Positions 53,527 to 63,118 are shown, numbered from the stretch's first letter. The stretch: DNA of 64,000 bases from an uncultured Paracoccaceae bacterium (GCA_947498645.1 CANMKS010000001.1:248001-312000), one strand, 5' to 3'. The notes: generated from the sequence alone by a model not told the origin. A program made the numbers and translations.

Positions 53527-54741
53527 ATGGGCGCTGGGATGCAAGAGACAGTCGTCAGATCAATCAGCGCCGGGCTGAGCCAGAAAGGTGTAAGCAACCA
53601 TAATGAAAGGTTGCTTCTGACGCTGTTGCAAAGGCATGGGAACATGCCCGCCAGTGACCTTGCCAGATTGTCGGGCCTGTCTGCCCCTGCAGTCTCTGCC
53701 ATTCTCAAAAGACTGGAAAGCAATGGCCTGCTTATGCGCGGTGTGCCGGTGCGGGGAAAGGTCGGTAAACCCTCTGTCCCGATGATGCTGTCCCCGGATG
53801 GTGTTCTGGCGTTTGGGCTCAAGATCGGGCGGCGGTCTGCGGACCTTCTGTTAATGGATATAACCGGCGCCGTGCGTCAGCAGATGCAGCTCAAATACAG
53901 CGCTCCGATCGCCTCCGAAGTCTTTGCCTTCGTGGCCGAGGGTATGCCAGCAATCATGGCGGGGCTTGCACCCGATCTGACCGACCGCATTTGCGGCATC
54001 GGTGTAGCCGCCCCTTTCGAGATGTGGAACTGGACAGAGCCAACCACCCCGGTCACCCAAGAATTTTCCGGGTGGAGCAACGTCAACATCGCGCATGAAA
54101 TCGGGCGTTTCAGCAGCTTACCTGTTTCGCTGGTCAACGACGCCACGGCGGCCTGCCGGGCCGAACACGTTTTTGGTCGCGGCAAGGCATTTCGCGACTA
54201 CGCCTATTTCTTTGTGGGCGCGTTTATTGGTGGCGGCATTGTCCTGAACCACTCTGTCTTTGAAGGGCGGCAGGGCAACGCCGGCGCGCTTGGCTCACTG
54301 CCCAGTGTCAGCCCTTTGGGCGAGAGTAAGCAACTGGTCGATCTTGCCTCGATCCACTTGCTTGAGGCGCGCTTGGCGGAGGTTGATATCGACCCGGCCA
54401 TTATCTGGAAAATGCCGCAGGACTGGAGCGGGATCGCCCGCTACGTCGATCTTTGGTTGGGGCAAACGGCGCAGGAACTGGCGAAGGCCTGTCTGGCGAC
54501 ATGCTCTGTCATTGATTTTGAGGCGATCCTGATTGACGGCGCATTCCCCGAAGATATCCGGCAGGATCTGGTCGAGCGCGTCCAGCGGTACATGGTCAAT
54601 CAGGACACCCGCGGTTTGCTTCCGCCGCGTATCGAAAGCGGCAGCGTTGGCGGCAATGCCCGCGCCATCGGGGCAGCCTGTGGGCCTATTTTGTCGGGGT
54701 ATTTGCTGAACACCAACGCCGGTCTGGCCGTCGCCTCTTAA
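53527..54741 (+). CDS. ROK-family transcriptional repressor of the sugar operon
   Basis: A 404-residue protein: an N-terminal winged helix-turn-helix (LLLTLLQRHGNMPASDLARL, GLSAPAVSAILKRLE; about residues 25-80) and a C-terminal ROK domain (sugar-binding, actin-like fold; VNDATAACRAEHVFGRG, AFIGGGIVLN). The usual zinc-binding Cys cluster of NagC/Mlc is not obvious. AGGAGG 7 bases before the ATG at 53527 decides the start against an upstream GTG. Divergent from frcB, which it probably controls by binding a sugar or sugar phosphate. Confidence 0.87.
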   Translation: MGAGMQETVVRSISAGLSQKGVSNHNERLLLTLLQRHGNMPASDLARLSGLSAPAVSAILKRLESNGLLMRGVPVRGKVGKPSVPMMLSPDGVLAFGLKIGRRSADLLLMDITGAVRQQMQLKYSAPIASEVFAFVAEGMPAIMAGLAPDLTDRICGIGVAAPFEMWNWTEPTTPVTQEFSGWSNVNIAHEIGRFSSLPVSLVNDATAACRAEHVFGRGKAFRDYAYFFVGAFIGGGIVLNHSVFEGRQGNAGALGSLPSVSPLGESKQLVDLASIHLLEARLAEVDIDPAIIWKMPQDWSGIARYVDLWLGQTAQELAKACLATCSVIDFEAILIDGAFPEDIRQDLVERVQRYMVNQDTRGLLPPRIESGSVGGNARAIGAACGPILSGYLLNTNAGLAVAS

Positions 54742-54892
54742 GGCTGCGACCCATCAAGTCGGCGCCATCCGTTGTCACAAATCCTGGCCAGAATCATCAC
54801 ATTTCAGTTTCGCCCACCCGAGAAAGCTTTGCAGTAGCCGCACATTGTTCGCCGCAGCAGTGGAACGATGATGCTGCCAATAAGATAACTGA

Positions 54893-55046
54893 CCAAAAAC
54901 CGCCGTTGGTCACATTAGCTTTGACCTGAACGGGTGTACGAGGATCGGCGTTGTAGGTCGATCTGGTGCGGGTAAATCGACCTTCCTGACGACCATGAAC
55001 CGTATGGATCGCGGGCAGCGGCGCGCCGTCTGCCAGCGTGCCGACA
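54893..55046 (+). pseudogene. Relic of an ABC transporter ATP-binding gene
   Basis: An in-frame stretch reads HISFDLNGCTRIGVVGRSG then AGKSTFLTTMNRMD: a nucleotide-binding domain start with an intact Walker A (GRSGAGKST, 54956-54982). A TGA closes the frame at 54890-54892, no start codon with ribosome site precedes it, and similarity fades after about 45 codons. Signature and Walker B are gone. It is the sole recognisable content of the 300-bp gap between the ROK gene and the hexosaminidase gene. Confidence 0.65.
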
Positions 55047-56828
55047 CTAGCGCAATAAGACACGCCCCTGCTGATCCAAACCATAGCGGGTCGTCAGGTC
55101 TAGAAACTCGCCCCGCGCTGGCGGCTGCTCTTGCCATGCCATCGCACTCACGCCAAGCATCCGCGGCATCAGCATTGGCCAAAGCTGATGATCCTGTGTC
55201 GTGAACTCGGACCAGAACGCGCCTTGCACGCCGATGATGCGATCCGCCAAGGCGGGGTCCGGCACCGGGTTCCAGTTGATCGTATCGGCTGTATCGACAA
55301 ATGCGGCCCAACTTGCCCCCCAATCATCCGGATCGTCGGTATGCGCCATGTCCAGATAGACATGCTGGGCCGGTGTCATCACAACATCATACCCCGCACG
55401 CGCCGCATCAAGACCGGGGCCCTGCCCTGTCCAGCTGAACAAGATCGCATCATGGCCGATGCCGCCGCCCGCACCCTGCGCGGCTTCTTCCCATGCGGCA
55501 GGTCGTTGGCCGTTTGCCTGTGCGATGGCTGCAAGCCGCGATATCGTCCAGCCTTGCAAATCCTTGGTTGTCTTCAGCCCTTCTTGCGCCATCAATTTCC
55601 GGGCCATTGGGCTGCCCATCCAGGTATCTTCCGGCAATTCATCGCATCCCAGATGCAGATGGTTGAAAGGAAAAAGGTCACCCACTTCGCGGGCAACCGC
55701 CTCTAGAATTTCCCAAGTCTTGGGTTGCGCAGGGTTAAGGGCATTGCCGCGATAACCTTGCACGGATACCTCGGCGCCGTTGTCCGCGGGATCGCGCGTT
55801 TCAGGGAATATCGTCGTAATGGCAAGCGCATGAGCGGGTGCTTCGATCTCTGGCATCACTTCGATATTGAGCGCCTTGGCATGGGCGATGATCTGCCGCG
55901 CATCATCCTTGGAATAGCTGCCGCCCTCAACAGGTTGCCCGTTGAACATGCCCGGCAAGGTCTGGCCTTCGCCACGCAGTGCCGTCTTCTGCCAAAGCTC
56001 TGGTACGGAACTGATCTCAAGACGAAAGGCCTCATCATCGGCAAAATGCCAGTGAAACCGGTTCAGTTTCAGCATTGCCATCAGATCAAGAAGCGCCAGA
56101 ATAGTGGGGCGTTCATAGAAATGGCGCGCGGTATCAAGATGCTGCCCGCGCCAGCCAAAGCGGGGGGTGTCGGTGATGCGCCCCTTGGGCAAGGCCCCGT
56201 GTTGCAGCAATGTCAGCAACGTGATCCCGGCGTAGAGGCGGCCACCGTAAGAACCAGCGGCGATATGTACGGCATCATCGGAAATCTCAATCTCATAGGC
56301 ATCCTCAGGCAGATCAGCCGCTGCGATGGAAACTGGGTGCGTTCCGCGAAACGCCATCCTCTGCCGCTGGGCCAGCTCTGCAACCGCGTCCAGCGCTGGA
56401 TCATCGCACTGGAAACCATCTATCTCTAACGAGCCACCTGACGGGGCCCAACGGGTTGGTTGCGGGATAAGTGCCAACCCATCGACGGGCGCAGGCTCTG
56501 CCGTTGGTGGTTCGCGGCGACCCGCAGGCGTGACGGGCAACGCAATGATCTCGCCGTCACAGCGTAGATATGGCCCCAAGGGCATCCAGGCTCTGTTCGC
56601 GGGTTTGAAGCCGCCACTGTACTTGATGACAACCTCATGCGCCTGTCCTGCTTTCAGATCAGGCAGGGCAATTTCGATGTAGCTTCCCAGCGACCGGATG
56701 CCGTTTCCACCGGACACGGGCTCCAGCGGCGCCATGCCAGAGCAACACAGGATGGGCGCGCGCAAGTCGCGGTTGGGCACGATGCTGCAAAGCATCTCCA
56801 TGCCTACGATACGGCAGCTATATTGCAT
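55047..56828 (-). CDS. Beta-N-acetylhexosaminidase (GH20)
   Basis: A 593-residue glycoside hydrolase family 20 enzyme that removes terminal GlcNAc from chitooligosaccharides. An N-terminal beta domain (to about 170), a GH20b-like domain, then the catalytic barrel: RGQHLDTARHFY, LNRFHWHFADDEAFRLE and HLGCDELPEDTW, with the Asp-Glu pair of substrate-assisted catalysis. No signal peptide is visible, so it probably acts in the cytosol on imported disaccharides. It directly follows the GntR gene on the same strand. Confidence 0.92.
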   Translation of the reverse strand: MQYSCRIVGMEMLCSIVPNRDLRAPILCCSGMAPLEPVSGGNGIRSLGSYIEIALPDLKAGQAHEVVIKYSGGFKPANRAWMPLGPYLRCDGEIIALPVTPAGRREPPTAEPAPVDGLALIPQPTRWAPSGGSLEIDGFQCDDPALDAVAELAQRQRMAFRGTHPVSIAAADLPEDAYEIEISDDAVHIAAGSYGGRLYAGITLLTLLQHGALPKGRITDTPRFGWRGQHLDTARHFYERPTILALLDLMAMLKLNRFHWHFADDEAFRLEISSVPELWQKTALRGEGQTLPGMFNGQPVEGGSYSKDDARQIIAHAKALNIEVMPEIEAPAHALAITTIFPETRDPADNGAEVSVQGYRGNALNPAQPKTWEILEAVAREVGDLFPFNHLHLGCDELPEDTWMGSPMARKLMAQEGLKTTKDLQGWTISRLAAIAQANGQRPAAWEEAAQGAGGGIGHDAILFSWTGQGPGLDAARAGYDVVMTPAQHVYLDMAHTDDPDDWGASWAAFVDTADTINWNPVPDPALADRIIGVQGAFWSEFTTQDHQLWPMLMPRMLGVSAMAWQEQPPARGEFLDLTTRYGLDQQGRVLLR

Positions 56829-56829
56829 G

Positions 56830-57585
56830 TCAGTCTAACCTTAGCTCGGAAACGAAATCATAAATCTCAGAGCGATAAAAACCGCTGGTGAATTCAATCG
56901 GGCGCCCTGTGGTCAGATAACCGGTCCGGTCGATTTGCAGGACGGCAGCTCCCTGCGCCAGCCCGAGCATCTCGGCCACGGATGCGGTTGCGTTGACGGC
57001 CTTGACCCGCTGAATGGCACGCGTTGGTGCTGTGTTGCGCGTACGCAGCAGATCATAAAGTGATGTATCAACCTTTTCAGGGCGCGGCAGGATGTCTTCG
57101 GGCAGGGAGGAATACTCCAAAGCCATCGGCACACCATCACCGCTGCGCAGCCGGTGAATGCGGGCAACCTGATGATGCGAGGCCAGACCCAGCACGGTTG
57201 TCTCGACCGGTGTTGGGCGGAACAGACCTTTGAGCAGAACACGACTGGAGGACACAATGCCGCGTGCCTGCAGGTTCTCGGTAAAGGATACCAGCGATGA
57301 CAGTGACTGCTCAAACCGTTCACCCTGCCCGCGCACGAACGACCCGGCCCCGTGCCGCTGTTCAATCATGCCCGCCGAGGCAAGTTCGCCGATTGCCTTG
57401 CGCACGGTGACGCGGCTGATCTGGGCAATTTCCGCAATCTCACGTTCAGAAGGTAGTTGATCATCGGGCGCCAGCTCGCCGGATGTAATCAACCCGACAA
57501 TATGGCGGTACAGCTGCTTGTAGCGCGGCCCACGGCCCTCGCGAAACCATTGCGATGCGGTAAGTTCGACAGTGAAGTCTGTCAT
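56830..57585 (-). CDS. GntR/HutC-family regulator (NagR/DasR-like)
   Basis: A 251-residue regulator with a GntR winged helix (LPSEREIAEIAQISRVTVRK, about residues 45-80) and a UTRA ligand domain (VARIHRLRSGDGVPMALEYS). Relatives DasR and NagR sense GlcN-6-P or GlcNAc-6-P and repress amino-sugar uptake genes, matching this locus. AAGGAGG precedes the ATG. It is divergent from the transporter operon, and repeated half-sites in the intergenic region are likely targets. Confidence 0.88.
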   Translation of the reverse strand: MTDFTVELTASQWFREGRGPRYKQLYRHIVGLITSGELAPDDQLPSEREIAEIAQISRVTVRKAIGELASAGMIEQRHGAGSFVRGQGERFEQSLSSLVSFTENLQARGIVSSSRVLLKGLFRPTPVETTVLGLASHHQVARIHRLRSGDGVPMALEYSSLPEDILPRPEKVDTSLYDLLRTRNTAPTRAIQRVKAVNATASVAEMLGLAQGAAVLQIDRTGYLTTGRPIEFTSGFYRSEIYDFVSELRLD

Positions 57586-57614
57586 TTTGCGCCTCCTTGG
57601 CCGGTATCAGGAAA

Positions 57615-57725
57615 TAATACCAATTCCGCCATTTAATACCACCACTAGCACCAATATTTCTGGAAATACTCATATATTATTGATATTTAGGCAAGTCCAA
57701 AATTTTGGTATTAAACTGGTAGTAA
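57615..57725. promoter_or_regulatory. Candidate operators of the amino-sugar regulator
   Basis: TAATACCA occurs at 57615-57622 and 57634-57641, and its complement TGGTATTA at 57706-57713, extended to the 9-base inverted pair TTAATACCA/TGGTATTAA; a degenerate TGGTAGTA follows at 57718-57725. DasR/NagR-type proteins bind palindromes with TGGT/ACCA cores, so these may be half-sites serving both divergent promoters, possibly by looping over about 65 bp. Confidence 0.55.
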
Positions 57726-57790
57726 TATTTTGCGTCTGCTTTACGCTGGACGAAAGCGGTTGATTCGACGCCGCACATCCGGGGGGAGAC

Positions 57791-58729
57791 ATGGCGGAAA
57801 CGTCCCAAACAGCGACACAGACTTTCCAAGTGCGGCAAAGCCGAACGCTGCCTGAAAGTGTCTTTGCGTGGATGCTGATAGGCCCGGCGATGCTCTTTAT
57901 TGCCGTGATCGTTGCCTGGCCTTTGGCCGAGACGGTGCGCTTGTCGTTCATGGAGGCTGATCTTGGCGGCGAGCAATATGTTGGTTTGGCCAACTATGCC
58001 GATCTGATGGATAGCCGGAAGTTTCACCAAACTATCGTGCGCACATTCTATTGGATGTTCCTGTCGGTTGGCCTGAAGCTGATCCTTGGCCTGATTGGTG
58101 CGACGCTGTTGAACGCAGCCGTGCCCGGTCGCGGGTTATTCCGGGTTCTGGTCATGCCGCCATGGGTTATTCCGATTGCGATTGGCTGTATCGGATGGCT
58201 CTGGCTTTACAACGGCTATTTCGGCGTGCTGTCCGGCACGATGATGCAGCTTGGCATCACGGATGGGCCGTTTGAGTTCCTCGCGCACAAGCAGTCGGCA
58301 TTCTATTCGGCTGTTGTCACGGATGTCTGGGTTGGCACACCGATGGTGACTTTGTTCTTCTTGGCAGCAATGCAAGGTGTTCCAAAAGACCTTTATGAAG
58401 CTGCCTATGTAGACGGCGCCAGCCGTTGGTACCGCTTCCGTCGGATCACGATCCCGCAGATCATGCCGGTGATTGTGTCGATGTCCCTGCTCTCTGCGAT
58501 CTTCACCTTCAACTCATTCGAGATCATCTGGATCTTGACCGAGGGTGGTCCCCGCAGTGCAACGACGACGCTGATCGTGGATACCTACAAGACAGCCATC
58601 AGCAACTTCAAATTCGGCGAAGGGTCGGCGCGTGCGGTGGTCATCGTGATCCTGCTGGGCACATTCAGCCTGATCTATCTGTTCTTCCTCAACAAGGTGA
58701 ACAAATACTACGGGAGCGGCAAGAAATGA
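57791..58729 (+). CDS. Carbohydrate ABC transporter permease (UgpA/MalF type)
   Basis: A 312-residue membrane protein with six helices and the EAA loop (EAAYVDGASRWYRFRRITIP) that contacts the ATPase. Class: carbohydrate uptake family 1 transporters for oligosaccharides. In this locus the likely substrate is GlcNAc or chitobiose. It overlaps the second permease by ATGA. Confidence 0.92.
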   Translation: MAETSQTATQTFQVRQSRTLPESVFAWMLIGPAMLFIAVIVAWPLAETVRLSFMEADLGGEQYVGLANYADLMDSRKFHQTIVRTFYWMFLSVGLKLILGLIGATLLNAAVPGRGLFRVLVMPPWVIPIAIGCIGWLWLYNGYFGVLSGTMMQLGITDGPFEFLAHKQSAFYSAVVTDVWVGTPMVTLFFLAAMQGVPKDLYEAAYVDGASRWYRFRRITIPQIMPVIVSMSLLSAIFTFNSFEIIWILTEGGPRSATTTLIVDTYKTAISNFKFGEGSARAVVIVILLGTFSLIYLFFLNKVNKYYGSGKK

Positions 58730-59568
58730 TGGACCGTTACACAAAGCTGCAAATGGTCGGTATCTATGCCGCGATCACGATCTTCCTGATCTTCATCCTG
58801 CTGCCGTTCTTTGAGATGTTCATGGCGTCATTGCGCCCGCTCGAACATCTGTTCCGCAGCCCATACCAGTTCTGGTCAGATGATTTTTCCTTTCAGGCAT
58901 ACCGCGATATGTGGGTCACGGTGCCATTGCTGGGTCGCTATATCCTGAACTCCATCTTCATCGCGTCGATGGTGACAGGAATCACGATGGTTTTTGTTGT
59001 GCCGGCCGCCTATGCCTATGCCCGACTTCAGTTCCCGTTCAAGAACCTCACGCTTGGCATCTTTCTGGGCGTGAATATGTTCACCGGAGCGGTCCTGTTG
59101 ATCCCGCTCTACCGTGTGCTGCGCACCATGGGCCTGCTGAATACCTATTGGGCGATGATTGTCCCCGGTGTGGCCTTTCTGATCCCCACAGGGATCTGGC
59201 TGTTGCGGTCTTATCTTGAAAAGATCCCGCGCGAGCTGGAAGAAGCCGCTTTCGTCGATGGCGCCAGCCGCATGTATACGCTGCGCCGCGTTGTGCTGCC
59301 ATTGGCTGTGCCCGGTCTGATCGTTGTCGGTGTCGCGGTGTTTATCGGCGCCTATGCCCAACAATTTCTCTTTGCGATCACGTTCAACCAACAACGTGAG
59401 CTGCAACCCCTGCCAGCCGGTCTGTTCGAATTTATTGGCTATCAGGATGTCACCTGGAACCAGATGATGGCCGCTGCCTTGGTCGGCGTGCTGCCGGTCA
59501 TGGTCATCTTCTTGTTCCTGCAAAAGTATCTCGTCGCGGGTCTGACCGCTGGCGCGGTTAAAGAATAA
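58726..59568 (+). CDS. Carbohydrate ABC transporter permease (UgpE/MalG type)
   Basis: A 280-residue membrane protein with six helices and EAA loop (EEAAFVDGASRMYTLRRVVL). I start at the first of two tandem ATG codons overlapping the upstream stop; the longer open frame lies inside the first permease gene. It is followed by the binding-protein gene after 27 bp. Confidence 0.92.
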   Translation: MMDRYTKLQMVGIYAAITIFLIFILLPFFEMFMASLRPLEHLFRSPYQFWSDDFSFQAYRDMWVTVPLLGRYILNSIFIASMVTGITMVFVVPAAYAYARLQFPFKNLTLGIFLGVNMFTGAVLLIPLYRVLRTMGLLNTYWAMIVPGVAFLIPTGIWLLRSYLEKIPRELEEAAFVDGASRMYTLRRVVLPLAVPGLIVVGVAVFIGAYAQQFLFAITFNQQRELQPLPAGLFEFIGYQDVTWNQMMAAALVGVLPVMVIFLFLQKYLVAGLTAGAVKE

Positions 59569-59595
59569 CCAACCAGTCAACTAGGGAGACTAAAT

Positions 59596-60807
59596 ATGAA
59601 ACTAATGAAAATGACTTTGGGGGCGGTATTGCTGTCCAGTGGGGCCTCGATGGCCGTGGCTGACAGCCACGCCACAGAGCTGCACTTTATCATGTGTGGC
59701 GGCGAAGTACGCGAGGCGGATCAGGCAGTCGTCGATCAGTTCATCGCGGATAACGAAGGCGTCACCGTCAATCTGGAAGCCGTGCCATGGGGCACATGTC
59801 AGGACAAATCCCTGACATTGGCAGCAGCCGGTGATCCGCCATCCATCGCTTATATTGGCAGCCGCACATTACGTCAGCTGGCCAACAACGACCTGATCGT
59901 ACCAGCCCAGATCGGCGAAGACGTGATGTATCAGGACGGCGTGTTGAACACGGTGACCATCGAAGGTCAGGAGTGGGGCTATCCCCACGCATTCTCGACC
60001 AAAGCACTTTATATCAACTGCGATATCGTTGAAGCCTCCGGTCAGGAATGCGTCGCACCTGCAACATGGGACGACATGTATGCCATGGCGCAGGGCGTTG
60101 TTGACAACACAGACGCAGCCGGTGTTGGCCTTGCTGGCAAAGACTTTGACAACACCATGCACCAGTTCCTGAACTACCTTTATTCCAACGGTGGTGTCGT
60201 GATCGATCCGGCTACGGGCGAAAACATGCTCGACAGCCAGCAGACACGCGAGACGCTGGAATTCTACGGCAAGCTGGTAGATGTGGCCCAGGAAGGCCCA
60301 ACCGCCTGGGAGCGTGATCAACTGAAGGATCTGTTCAACGACGGCCAGATCGCGATGTATGTTCAGGGCCCATGGGGCTATGGCCAGCACAACGAAGACA
60401 TCAACCAGTTGGTTGCCCCCGTGCCTGCCGGCCCATCCGGTGAAAGCGGTACAATCCTGATCACTGACAGCATAGTTGTGTTCAAAGGCTCTGGCCACGA
60501 AGAACTTGCCCATGATCTGGCCCAGCGCATCACATCCGGCGACAGCCAGTATGACCTGGACAGCAGCTGGGGTCTGACACCGATCCTTGATTATGCTGCA
60601 ATGGGCAAAACCGATCTCTACTACGAAAGCGGCATCTGGCCAAACTTCACAGCGACCATTTCGACAGGCGGCCCAGAGCCGATCGTCGAAGACTTCAAAT
60701 CGCTGCAGTCGGTCTTCACCAACATGGTGCAGGGCATCATCCTCAAGGATGACACCGTCGACAACCTGGTGACTATCGCCGGGGAAGAGCTCGACGACGC
60801 ACTTTAA
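59596..60807 (+). CDS. Extracellular sugar-binding protein (GlcNAc/chitobiose locus)
   Basis: A 403-residue exported binding protein of the maltose/UgpB family (signal MKLMKMTLGAVLLSSGASMAVA, slightly over 20 residues). NLEAVPWGTCQDKSLTLAA and DQLKDLFNDGQIAMYVQGPW are family features. AGGGAG precedes the ATG. A strong hairpin follows the gene, which favours higher expression of this protein than of the ATPase downstream. Confidence 0.9.
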   Translation: MKLMKMTLGAVLLSSGASMAVADSHATELHFIMCGGEVREADQAVVDQFIADNEGVTVNLEAVPWGTCQDKSLTLAAAGDPPSIAYIGSRTLRQLANNDLIVPAQIGEDVMYQDGVLNTVTIEGQEWGYPHAFSTKALYINCDIVEASGQECVAPATWDDMYAMAQGVVDNTDAAGVGLAGKDFDNTMHQFLNYLYSNGGVVIDPATGENMLDSQQTRETLEFYGKLVDVAQEGPTAWERDQLKDLFNDGQIAMYVQGPWGYGQHNEDINQLVAPVPAGPSGESGTILITDSIVVFKGSGHEELAHDLAQRITSGDSQYDLDSSWGLTPILDYAAMGKTDLYYESGIWPNFTATISTGGPEPIVEDFKSLQSVFTNMVQGIILKDDTVDNLVTIAGEELDDAL

Positions 60808-60822
60808 GGGTTTCTCCCTGTT

Positions 60823-60858
60823 CCGGGTGGCGGTTCGCTGCCGCCCGGTTCTTTTCTC
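60823..60858 (+). terminator. Terminator-like hairpin between binding-protein and ATPase genes
   Basis: Arms ccgggtggcgg and ctgccgcccgg pair over 11 bp (two G-T pairs) around a TTCG tetraloop, followed by ttcttttctc. A partial terminator here would enrich mRNA for the upstream permease and binding-protein genes. Confidence 0.8.
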
Positions 60859-60884
60859 AGAATTTCAAACGGAAGCACGGCATC

Positions 60885-61985
60885 ATGGCTACTCTTGATC
60901 TCCTCTCCATCAGCAAATCATTCGGCGCCGCCAAGGTGCTGCATGACATCAGCCTCGCGATTGAGGACAAGGAATTTGTTGTTTTCGTTGGGCCCTCTGG
61001 CTGCGGTAAGTCGACATTGCTGCGGATCATTGCAGGGCTGGAAGAAGCAACATCCGGTCAGATCATAATTGGGGGTGATGACGTCAGCACCGCACATCCG
61101 GTGGATCGCGGCATCTCGATGGTGTTCCAATCTTACGCGCTTTATCCACACCTGAGCGTTTATGAAAACATCGCCTTTCCGCTGCGTGTGCAGAAGATGG
61201 ATCAAGCCAGCATGGACGAAAGCGTGCAACGCGCCGCCGACATCCTCCAACTGACCGACAAACTGCAACTCAAGCCGGGTCAGCTTTCAGGTGGTCAGCG
61301 TCAGCGTGTTGCCATTGGCCGCTCAATTGTGCGCAACCCCAAGGTTTTCCTTTTTGATGAGCCGCTCTCTAACCTTGATGCGGCCCTGCGTGGCGACATG
61401 CGCGTTGAACTCAGCCAGTTGCACCGCAGCCTTGACGCCACGATGGTCTATGTGACCCACGATCAGGTGGAAGCCATGACCATGGCGGATCGCATTGTGG
61501 TCCTCAATGGTGGCCGGGTTGAACAATTCGGCACGCCGATGGAGCTTTATCACCACCCCAAGACCAAATTCGTGGCCTCCTTCATCGGCCAGCCGAATAT
61601 GAACCTTGTCCCGGCCACCGTCGAAGGCGCCGATGCAAGTAGCATCAAGGTCGCTCTGTCTGGTGGGCATCAGATGTCACTGCCCGTCGATGGCAGCACC
61701 GTGAGCAAAGGTGACAAGGTAGAAGTTGGCATTCGCCCTGAACATGTGGCGCTTGGCAGCGACGGGTTGGCCATTTCTGTCAACGTGCTTGAGCGCCTTG
61801 GCGGCGTCTCTATCACCTATGGCACCGTCGGCGATGGCACCCGCTTCTGCGCTTCGCTGCCTGGTGACGCCCAGATTATCGAAGGGAGCACCATCAGTCT
61901 TGGCGTCGCACCAGAGGATTGCCACGTCTTTGATGCCGCAGGCGACGTGTTGCGGCGCAAATCGGCACCGGCGCTGGTTGCATGA
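60885..61985 (+). CDS. Carbohydrate ABC transporter ATPase (UgpC/MsmK type)
   Basis: A 366-residue ATPase with Walker A GPSGCGKST, signature LSGGQRQRVAIGR, Walker B VFLFDEPLSNLDA and switch His in VTHDQVEA, then a C-terminal TOBE regulatory domain (about 240-366; GIRPEHVALG). It energises the two permeases. It overlaps the oxidoreductase gene by ATGA. Confidence 0.94.
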   Translation: MATLDLLSISKSFGAAKVLHDISLAIEDKEFVVFVGPSGCGKSTLLRIIAGLEEATSGQIIIGGDDVSTAHPVDRGISMVFQSYALYPHLSVYENIAFPLRVQKMDQASMDESVQRAADILQLTDKLQLKPGQLSGGQRQRVAIGRSIVRNPKVFLFDEPLSNLDAALRGDMRVELSQLHRSLDATMVYVTHDQVEAMTMADRIVVLNGGRVEQFGTPMELYHHPKTKFVASFIGQPNMNLVPATVEGADASSIKVALSGGHQMSLPVDGSTVSKGDKVEVGIRPEHVALGSDGLAISVNVLERLGGVSITYGTVGDGTRFCASLPGDAQIIEGSTISLGVAPEDCHVFDAAGDVLRRKSAPALVA

Positions 61986-63118
61986 AGGTTGTCACCGCAG
62001 GGATCGGGCTGCGGGCCGGGCATGTCCTTTCAATCCTGAAAGAGGCAATGCCCGAGGTCGCCTTTGTCGGCTACTACGATCCCCAGCCCACTCACCTGGA
62101 GATGATCGGAACTGACACGCCCCGCTTTGACGATGTTGAGGGGATGTTGGCCGCGACCAAGCCGGACCTCTTCTTTGTCGGTTCGCCCAACAGCTTTCAC
62201 CTTGAACATATCAAGATAGGTCTGAAGGCAGGCGTCCGTATCTTTACGGAAAAGCCGGTCGTGACAACCAAAGAAGACACGATGGAGCTTGCCGCCCTTT
62301 TGGCTGAGCATGGCACCAATAGCGTAATGGTCGGGCTTGTCTTGCGGTATTCGCAGCATATGGTTGATCTGCGTGCGGTGCTGGATCAACTGGGGCCTGT
62401 CGTATCGCTGGAAGCCAACGAACATATCGGGCCTTACCATGGCGCATTTTTCATGCGTGACTGGCGGCGCATGATTAAATGGTCGGGCGGCTTCATGCTC
62501 GAAAAATGCTGCCATGACATTGATATCTACAATATGGTCACCGGCTCCCGGCCCAACAAAGTGGCCAGCTTTGGCGGACGGAAATCATTCGTGCCGGAGT
62601 TTTCGCCAACCTCGAACACCGAAAACGAAATCATGCACCGCAAGAAAAGCGTTTGGGAGAGCATCGACGATCCCTTCCGCTCTGACGGCGATATCATCGA
62701 CCACCAGACGGCGATCCTGCACTACGAAAACGGGGCCTCATTGGCATTCCACACCAACCTCAATGTGCCGGATGAGCACCGCCGCTTTTGCGTGATGGGT
62801 GCTTTGGGCATGGCCGAAGGCGATTTCGTGCGTGGCCATCTCAAGGCCACTGCACGAGACGGCACTGTGCTGGCCGATCACGACTACACACAGATGGATG
62901 CCGCGCGTGCCTCGGCGCACTACGGTGCGGATCACATGATGGTGGATGACATTGTGGCTTTCCTGACCGGCAAGACCGACAGCCTACCCGTGGGTGTTGT
63001 GGACGCGCTGGAAGCCGGGCTTGCCGCGATGGCAATCGACGAGGCGCGGATCACAGGTCAGATCGTCGATCTGACCGACACCTGGACAGAATTTGACAGT
63101 TACGGACTACGAGCATGA
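61982..63118 (+). CDS. Gfo/Idh/MocA-family oxidoreductase
   Basis: A 378-residue NAD(P)-dependent sugar oxidoreductase: N-terminal nucleotide fold, the EKPVVTTKED motif with the catalytic Lys, and GGFMLEKCCHDIDIYN with the conserved His/Asp. Within a GlcNAc/chitobiose locus it may oxidise a GlcNAc-containing sugar or act as a redox-type glycosidase (GH109-like); the reaction cannot be read from sequence. It is coupled to genes on both sides by ATGA overlaps. Confidence 0.85.
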   Translation: MKVVTAGIGLRAGHVLSILKEAMPEVAFVGYYDPQPTHLEMIGTDTPRFDDVEGMLAATKPDLFFVGSPNSFHLEHIKIGLKAGVRIFTEKPVVTTKEDTMELAALLAEHGTNSVMVGLVLRYSQHMVDLRAVLDQLGPVVSLEANEHIGPYHGAFFMRDWRRMIKWSGGFMLEKCCHDIDIYNMVTGSRPNKVASFGGRKSFVPEFSPTSNTENEIMHRKKSVWESIDDPFRSDGDIIDHQTAILHYENGASLAFHTNLNVPDEHRRFCVMGALGMAEGDFVRGHLKATARDGTVLADHDYTQMDAARASAHYGADHMMVDDIVAFLTGKTDSLPVGVVDALEAGLAAMAIDEARITGQIVDLTDTWTEFDSYGLRA

